From Microvelia longipes (lineage: Eukaryota; Arthropoda; Insecta; Hemiptera; Veliidae), in NCBI GenBank assembly GCA_018340805.1, contig JACMZG010001863.1:24048110-24112109 (forward strand): 64,000 nucleotides of DNA, written 5' to 3'. The translations under genes and the position numbers were made by a program. The notes beneath the pieces were generated by a model. It was not told the origin of the DNA. It was given only the letters and a program-made list of their open reading frames with translations, and ran no database searches. Of the stretch, positions 56,436 through 64,000 are shown piece after piece. The first letter of the stretch is position 1. The number at the start of each line of letters is the position of its first letter.

Positions 56436-58641
56436 AGATTTAGTTTTATTTATGATTGAATTTTTAATAAGGAATAATGTTAATAAAAAATCAACAGAAT
56501 TTTATTTTTTATGAGAGCATCATAGAGTGATATTGTAAACTCCAAATCAGTGGAGTGCATATACAACATAGTGGAATAGAATTATTCTATAGAGTTATTC
56601 TATTCTACTATAATATACAAATAACAACAATACATTATTATTACACATAGCATATAACCTCGGAGCAAACCAATTTTAAAAATAAAATTTATACAAATAG
56701 AGTCTGTTTCTGGATTGAATTTTTTCCTTGTTTTCATCACTCTTATTGGTGTTTGTTGGGTTTATTGCTAATTGAATTTTGGTTGTATTTGGATTGAACA
56801 GTAGATTATACTGACGACGACGCCTGGTATCCCCACAGTATGGTGACAGCTCTACTTGAATAAATATTCTTCTGAAATAAGATTGATGTCTTCAATGATT
56901 TGTAGTTCTTGTTCAATACTACAACAGCCCGTAAACCTAACTTACATAATAGCAAAATAATTTAGTAGGATAGATTAGAAAAAAGACTAAAATGTCATGG
57001 AAAAGGGTTGATATAGGTTTGTTGCAGCGGCACGTTGTAATTACTTTGTGCCCTGGGCCACAAGCACTTTCGCCTCCCTATATATATTATGGGATGAAAG
57101 GGGACTTCCTCCCATCTGACCTTGTTTTTGATTCACACGATTACCCGAAATTTTCCAAATTTAATCCAGTTAACATTTTTAAACCCAATACTTTGAGTAC
57201 CTGTGTGATCATGATTTTATAAAGGTGCTATTTATAATTACGCCCCCCTTAAATTTTGACTCCCTACGCTTTAGTCTTGGATTTTATATAGCAGATAATA
57301 AAACATAAATAGTTCAATATGGTAAACACATCTCTGATAAATCGATCAAGATATTTTTCAATTTCAAGAATTTTTGAGAATATTAACATCTAAGGTGGTT
57401 AAGCGTTAAGCCTCTGTAAAAACACTCGAAAAATAAACTAAGTTCGATTTTTGGGGCTTGCCCCCCCTTCGATTAGGAGAAAACTTTAAGTGATTTTAAT
57501 TTACAAAACCATGAAAACTGAAACATAATTTAAAAAGGAAAGTCATAAAGCTAAGTACCTTTCGTTTCTTTAAACATATTTATCTTTTTCCTATTTTTTT
57601 TTCACAAAAGTTTAAATTTAAGTTTTAGGGACTTTTAGTTTAGAATAGAAACTTCTGTTTCTATTTACAGATCTATTACCCATTTGTCTGGATTCTCAAG
57701 TTTCTCATAAAATTTTAAATTTATAATTTAATTGTTTTAAAATATTTTGTCATAATTAACAGGGAATCATTTTCTAGTCGTCTCAATAATATTTTTAAAA
57801 ATAGGTAAGTACTTCACCTAATGTTTCCCTTCTATAGTAATATTGCTGGAACTATTTCTTGAGGTCAATTTTCTTGACCATTTGATTGGGGTCGTATCTG
57901 AATTGCTGTTTTATTTGATTTTTCAAGGGATATGCGGTAGCTTGATAAAAGCAATGGATATTTTATTTGATAATGTTTTGACTGCGAATATTGCTTAAAG
58001 TTCTTCTGCACAACTCTATTACAACTTTAAACACTAGAAATTTATAATAATTAAAAATCTCATTTGGTGGCATATTAGACATTTTAAATTTAGTTGAATT
58101 TCAATATTCAATGAACACACAGTTCAAAGTAAAAAAAATAACTATTTAACATTTTACTTTCTGTGTAAAGTTAAATAAAGAGAGGGGAAATGGAAGGTTT
58201 ATTTAATTTTTATTCTTCTTTTAAATGGTTAAATTTTTTCGTACTTATTAAAGTAATTTTAAGGGGGGAGGTTAAAGTTCAAGTGTACTCACTCTTGGAA
58301 AAAACGGGATCGAGGATACATTTTGTGTACATGCATGTGTTTTAATGAATGAAAGCAGTACCGCCTTCATTTCTTATCACTATGTCATGTGTATATAAAC
58401 AAATTATTCGATGTTTTTGATATTATTTTTGAAAAATGAAAATAATTAATATGGACCAATATTAAAATGAAGAGCTTCTGTTATTTAGACATGTTGAGAC
58501 ATTATTCCTTAGCTTTATAATTTAACCTTACCAGGTACCTGACTTAACTATATGAGCCTAGCTTTATCTTACTTTAAGGAACCAGATTGTAGTTTAACAT
58601 TCTATTCTGTGTCTTCACACTAATTTATTTATTTTTCTTTA
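56436..58641. other. AT-rich DNA upstream of UBE2L3
   Basis: No coding gene. Short segments such as GCCCTGGGCCACAAGCAC near 57050 and GGGGCTTGCCCCCCCTTCG near 57460 stand out in composition and look like transposon fragments, but no matching copy was found in the window. The untranslated first exon of UBE2L3 may lie here. Confidence 0.45.
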
Positions 58642-58666
58642 GTTGGCTTAACATTGATGTAGTATA

Positions 58667-61600
58667 ATGGCCGCCACTAGAAGGCTTCATAAAGAATTAG
58701 AAGATATAAGATCATCTGGTCTGAGATCATTTCGTGACATTCAGGTAAAACTCATATTTTTACAGCATGCAAGTCTTTAAAAACTTTAGATAAGGGCTCG
58801 TTTATCTCAGAACCTTTAGATGTCTATAATTTCAATAAGGATTTATAATAAACTTTCTCTAAGTATAAAAAGCATTGATTATTAAAAGAGTGTGTCGACT
58901 GAAGAACCTTTTTATAAGTGGACTCATCCACGATGTCCTACATCCCTTAAGATGCCTCCCTCATTGTAAGTGAAGCGTCAGATTCATTATCTACAATAAT
59001 GCAGTCACCATCAGATGATCTAAATCTTAATGAGAATGACCACAAAGGTATTTTGTAAACAAATGTGAAGTGTAATTTAGTAAATAATCTACTCGCGATA
59101 ATTAAAAACACAGGTAAATAAGGAATAAAAAACTACATAACCTTTATCATGACAGGCTAAAAAACATTTTCATAACCTCGCCTGATTACAATAGTCGCTA
59201 AAGTAGCCCTAGCACCAAACTTTTCTTCCTTTGAAATTTTCGATATATCACAAGCCCGAAATACATGAGTAAGATCACTTGATATCATATTTTTTTAAAA
59301 TTATTTATTTACTTTTTAAGTAGGAATATTGTTGTATTTTTTAAATTGACCAACTAAGTGTTGCTTTAAATTTGTTCGGAAGTATGAACTAAGCGGTGTT
59401 AAAGTTGTTAATTATGTAATGCAATGGATCATAATGAATTCTATGATTAAAGTTTAATTAAATTATCAGCTATAATTAATTTTTTCCAAAACCAACTGCT
59501 TCTTTTGTGACAAGTTTTTATAATTGAATGCATATTGTTTCATATAATAGAAATAACATGACACAATACGCATTCATGACATAAAAAAGTCAAGACTATC
59601 ATCTATTGAAAGACATGGCATTTTGCAAAACAAAAATGCTGTCTCTTGTTTGCCAGACCACAGACCCTGTGCTGTACTCAAAGACCAAAAAATGCTTGAA
59701 GAATACGTCAATGCCCATGCATCAAATATAGGCACTCAACTCATATTACAACTCTGCAATAATTGGATGAATTGAACAGATTAAAATGAGACAAAAATAA
59801 CTCGAAACAAATCAAAATGCTCAATGAGGGAAATAAAAGGGACGCTAGGGTACTAATGCTTACAACTAGTGTTGCCTTTTTATAATTTTATTTATAAAAA
59901 AGGTATTTTTTTGTACCCAGGTTTGCATGAAGAGGAGGGGAAGGGGTGCGGTCGGTCTAAACCAATAGAGGTCTTTTTCCTCCCACATTTTTTGGCCCGC
60001 TGTCCACTGATTTTAGTCCTGTGTTATTTTATAGAACATCATCAGTGTGGACTTAAAGAGGCCATTGCAAATAAAATTCACTAAATACACAGCAATGCCA
60101 TGCAACAACAAGTAATAAGATAAAATAACAACAAATGATGTGAACAACAACAAAATAGCTACACCAGGACCCAAGGCCACATAAAGGCTACTGTCTGAAG
60201 GCTTGATTTTTTGGGAGTGGTATCCTCTAAATTTATAATGAGAACTGATTAATTTTTAACACTTTACTGGGAACAGCCCTTCTATAATTTATGATGGGAA
60301 CCTAACCAAAAAAAATTATTGGGCCTCAAAATCTGTTTCAGGCAAAAAGAAGTTGTTTCGAGTCATACATTTTTTTGGGCACGCCCCAAAAATTAAGTAG
60401 TTACAAATTAGACTTGGATAATATGTATTTTGGGAGTAATTTAAAACATTTCTTATTTGGTACTACTATTGAATTAGTAACAGGTGAAACATCTTTGTTT
60501 TTAAAGTTACAAAACATTAGGATTTACCTGTTATAACCATTTGTATGTAATTTTGTATTGTAGACTTAGTATGTAGAGAATTTAATACTTTTGTTTAATA
60601 GGTAGATGAATCTAATTTACTTCAATGGCATGGCCTTATACTTCCTGATAACCCACCATTTAATAAAGGAGCTTTTAGAATTGAAATAAATTTCCCAGCT
60701 GAATACCCCTTTAAACCTCCGAGGATCTCATTCAAGACAAAAATATACCATCCAAATATTGATGAGAAAGGACAGGTAAATTAATCATATTCATATTATT
60801 AATAATAATTAATAATATGATTATTAGTAAATTAATCATTCATATTATCATATAGTATTGTTAAGTAGTTACAAATTAGGCTTGGATAATATGTATTTTG
60901 GGAGTCATTTAAGACATTTCTTATTTGGTCCTACTATTTAATTTCATTGTTCAGCATAAGGAAGGGAGTCAATGGAAAGTTTATTTATATTTACTTACAT
61001 TCAAATATTTCTTAATTTTATCCATATTTATTATTTGTTTATCAGTACATTTTTGCTTTGTCCTTACCCAATTTATTTTATTTTTTAAGGTTTTCCATAT
61101 TTAAATTTAAGTATATTTTTTCCCATTTCCATATATTTTTCTAATATTGGTTTTAAGGTATTTTAATAAACACAGTCTGAAGTAATTTTAAAACTAATAA
61201 AACAAAATAAGTCCCCTCCCCCCATTTTTATGGTTTATTATAATTGTTTCCCCAATCAGACAGCCTTTTTCTGTCTCATTATTTGGGGTTAATGACATCA
61301 CACTCATTTCATAAAAAAAAGGTTTGGGACATTAACAAGATTGATTTTTATTCCAAGTTTCATTTCGATATATTCAACAATATTTATATATTCTTGTCCC
61401 CTTCTATGACCACAACCTCATTTTTTCTTTGGAAATTCACTAGAAAATATTAATGAAGCTCTTTTTCCCCTCTATTGCTCAATAAGGCCATAGGATATGG
61501 CCCCTATTTCTTTATAAATATATAAGCTTAAAATTTATCCTAATTGTGTTAAAAGGTTATGTCATTGAACATAAAAAGAACACAGAACACATTATGCTCT

Positions 61601-61909
61601 GCATAATATTATTTGTTTTTATTTATTTATTAACAGCTTTGCTTTATTTCACTAGAAACACGTTTTACTTCAATTATTTCATGTTTGTTAACTTAGGTTT
61701 GCCTGCCTATAATATCTGCAGAAAATTGGAAGCCAGCTACAAAAACAGATCAAGTTATACAGGCTTTGATAGCTCTTGTCAATGATCCAGAGCCTGAGCA
61801 TCCACTCAGAGCAGACTTAGCTGATGAATTTCTTAAAGACCGCAAAAAATTTTTGAAGAACGCTGAAGAGTTTACTAAAAAACATTCAGAGAAAAGGCCC
61901 ATGGATTAG
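58667..61909 (+). CDS. UBE2L3: Ubiquitin-conjugating enzyme E2 L3 (UbcH7 / Ubc10)
   Basis: This E2 enzyme accepts ubiquitin from E1 and hands it to HECT and RBR ligases such as Parkin. Exons are 58667-58744, 60602-60775 and 61697-61909, giving 154 aa, the same length as human UBE2L3. The start [20 protein letters not shown] follows a TTTCTTTAG acceptor at 58641-58642, so the 5' UTR is spliced. Visible E2 features are the loop [10 protein letters not shown] with Phe63, which sets E3 choice, the IYHPNID motif, and the catalytic Cys86 in VCLPII at the start of exon 3. Pro88 and His119, which limit UBE2L3 to cysteine acceptors in the human enzyme, are both present. The end is [10 protein letters not shown]. 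No defects are seen. A possible polyadenylation signal AATAAA lies at 62185-62190. Confidence 0.97.
59562..59778 (+). other. Open segment in UBE2L3 intron 1, unrecognised
   Basis: A plus-strand frame without ATG runs about 70 codons to TGA at about 59778. It includes [40 protein letters not shown] and [15 protein letters not shown]. It is less AT-biased than the flanks, which suggests former coding sequence, most simply a transposon fragment. I know no matching family. Confidence 0.3.
60398..60940 (+). repeat. Direct repeats flanking UBE2L3 exon 2
   Basis: TAAGTAGTTACAAATTAG followed by CTTGGATAATATGTATTTTG and GGAGT(A/C)ATTTAA to TTATTTGGT lies at about 60398-60475, and nearly identical text lies at about 60864-60940. 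The two copies, about 78 bp each and about 465 bp apart, bracket coding exon 2 (60602-60775). The intron next to the second copy also has AT-rich partial palindromes (60781-60855). Confidence 0.8.
61270..61470 (+). repeat. Dispersed repeat family R2, copy 2
   Basis: The second copy of the family at 22030-22290: GGGGTTAATGACATCACACT, TTTCATAAA, an AT-rich middle, then CTTCTATGACCACAACCTCA and a CGCTAGAAA-like TCACTAGAAA. It lies in UBE2L3 intron 2. Confidence 0.5.
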
Positions 61910-64000
61910 AAATGGACATATTTTCCTCTTGCCCTATCACATCTAAGAATAATCCTGCAAGACTTAATTAATTTAAAAAATAATAAGTATTTGGCACAAC
62001 AATATTTGTCAGTCTTTATTTTCTTTTGAGTTTATAATGTAGAAAAAATAATATGGTACTGTTTAAAAATGTATTTTGTTATTGTTGTTGTAAATGGTTT
62101 TATTTAGAGCACAGCTTGAATATTGCTTTCTGCTTCTTTTTGAAGAAGCTTAACTCCTCAAATATTTGATGTGTTAATATTTAAAATAAATGTTAATTTA
62201 TGCGTGCTAATTACTTCATCAAATGTACTTGAATAATACACTTTTTTGTCGTGGAGTATTTCTCCACCTTTTAGATATTTCAGGATTCAGGTACTATATA
62301 TTTTTTTATTATGTAAATATAAATTTATTTATTTCTTCATTTAAGTTATAATTATTAAGGGTCCATTTTCCTTGTTTTTTAATTTTTTTTTTAGTTTAAA
62401 TTAAAAGTTTGATATGAAACAGTATAAATTTTTTTGTGATAAATTTATAGTTATTAAAGTAGCGTTTTTACAAAACTTCAAACTGTAATGAGATTGTTCA
62501 TCACTTGACAGACTGTTTTAAGGCACCCAGGGGGTTTTAAACTTTCCCTGCCTTCTGTAATTTTTAACCATTACATTCTTCATTATCATATTCACTCATA
62601 ATGAGCAATACATCTTTTTATAATGTAATAAATTCAATTTTAGCTGTCATCAGTTCTTATTAGAACCCATAAGTGAAATTAAGTGATCTATTTATTGATA
62701 TATGACTTTTGTAAGTACAACAAAAGGTATATATACCTGCTATTAATAACATTTTATGAGCTTTATAAAGCTGTGAATGAAATAATCTGACTGGAGTTTT
62801 ACTAAGTTTTATGTAAACTGATGTTTTCTATTTATGGTTTTGTTATCTAATATGGATGGGAATAAGACATGGAATAGAAAATATGTCTCTTAATTGATAT
62901 TGATGTCCCAAAAAACTCTTATTTTTATATTATAAATAGTGAAATGTGGCTAAGTTTTAGGGTTTGGTTTAAGTCAGGAAAACCTTGACTGTTTAATTGT
63001 TGCAAAGTATATCAGTTATTGGGTTGTTTCTTAACTTTAGTTTTCACTAAGAAACCTGTTCAATCATTTTGGCTGCTCTTATCTTACCTAATTAAATACA
63101 ATTTTATTTCTTCATTAAAGGTGTAAATGATTACAATATAGTATAATTGGTTGAAATAGTTTACTAAAAATTTATGATTTATAAGTTTGGATGATAAACA
63201 AAAAATAATCTTGGTACACAAGTGCCTCAGTCGGTAATTTTATTTATTTTTAGTTTATGACTTAATTTGTTTTGAATATCGGATTTAAATATAGTTTTTG
63301 ATCTCTAAGCTACATAAATATAAACTAAATGCAATGCACAATGCATAGAGGAATATATACTAGTGGCACAATGATGAACTCATTGAATTGCATCAACTAA
63401 TGAGTTAAGTTCCTTTCCAAAATTTAATTGAAATCTATTTGTTTTTAGAGTGTGCAAGTGTTTACATAGCAAAAATTATGTTACCAAAATAGATATTTTG
63501 TTTGATTCTGTCACTTGACTGGTCTAATGCCCCTCACAGACAACACACGCAACAAAATTTTTAATTTATTCTCATATGCAGTTTACAAATTTTACTTTAC
63601 TTTGCCAAGTTACCCCGAAACTTAAGCCTAAAGTAACTAAAGGTTTTTCTTGTATAGATTAACTTCATTATCGTTAAAATTGTTTTTAAAAGACTAATAG
63701 CTCTTAAGTGTTTGCCTCAGTGATTGTATAAGCATTCAATCATGATGCTTTCAGTTAATATGAATAGTATTAGTATTAAAAAGAGTTCGCCATCTTTAAA
63801 CAATTATTTGAGGATAATAATAATTCTCAGGTGGTTCCCGCATGGACTGAAAAGCCTTAAATACCATTTATTATTTATTGATAATAGGTCTTAAAATATA
63901 GGTACCCCAACCAATAAATAGAGAATTATTGTAAATAATATGCCTCTCTTATAATTATTTTGTCTTAAATATCATAAATTATTATTCAATTTGTTGGATT
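61910..64000 (+). other. UBE2L3: UBE2L3 3' UTR and AT-rich flank
   Basis: The 3' UTR starts at 61910. AATAAA at 62185-62190 could end a short form, and further AT-rich hexamers downstream allow longer forms. No gene, RNA gene or repeat unit could be supported between 62200 and the end of the window. Confidence 0.5.

Overview
This is nuclear DNA from an animal, most likely an insect or another arthropod. It is very AT-rich, its genes are split by introns, and repeats fill the introns and gaps. No bacterial gene organisation, CRISPR array or rRNA was seen. Five protein-coding genes can be read. From left to right they are CCT2 (chaperonin TCP-1 beta, minus strand, exons 2178-15765), cype/COX6C (cytochrome c oxidase subunit 6C, plus, 21515-23060), an NCOA6-type nuclear receptor coactivator (minus, 18 coding exons, 31947-51087), a two-exon gene for a 59-residue single-pass membrane microprotein (minus, 55528-55882) and a UBE2L3-type ubiquitin-conjugating enzyme (plus, three coding exons, 58667-61909). 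Splice junctions were placed by hand from GT/AG sites, reading phase and family similarity; the reading phases agree at every junction.

Region 1-21000 is CCT2 and its TE-loaded introns. It holds a 117-bp minisatellite, two tRNA-derived SINE copies, a copia LTR retrotransposon with identical 158-bp LTRs, a 5-bp target duplication and a broken gag-pol, and a non-LTR retrotransposon fragment into which a long-TIR foldback element has inserted. It also holds a hAT-type non-autonomous element with a perfect 8-bp target duplication and several copies of other repeat families. The first (ATG) exon of CCT2 is separated from exon 2 and is only tentatively placed near 18195.

Region 21500-31900 holds cype, a Penelope-like GIY-YIG remnant with a nearby decayed hammerhead-like motif, another repeat remnant at 25.0-26.3 kb, and a long AT-rich stretch with no recognisable gene. 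NCOA6 occupies 31.9-51.1 kb. Its introns contain foldback elements and three further hammerhead-ribozyme-like motifs, two of them arranged as an inverted pair. One intron has a 78-codon open segment with an AG acceptor in phase with the upstream NCOA6 exon.

Region 51.1-64.0 kb contains the microprotein gene and, just upstream of it, a GC-richer patch at about 56.03-56.13 kb with E2F-like and ZNF143/STAF-like motifs. This patch may serve the microprotein gene and perhaps also the divergent UBE2L3 gene. The identified genes are housekeeping functions (cytosolic folding, respiration, ubiquitin transfer) plus one transcriptional coactivator. They are not an operon or a pathway cluster. The most unusual items are the microprotein, the hammerhead-like motifs, the in-phase orphan exon and a DSGxxS degron-like motif in NCOA6.
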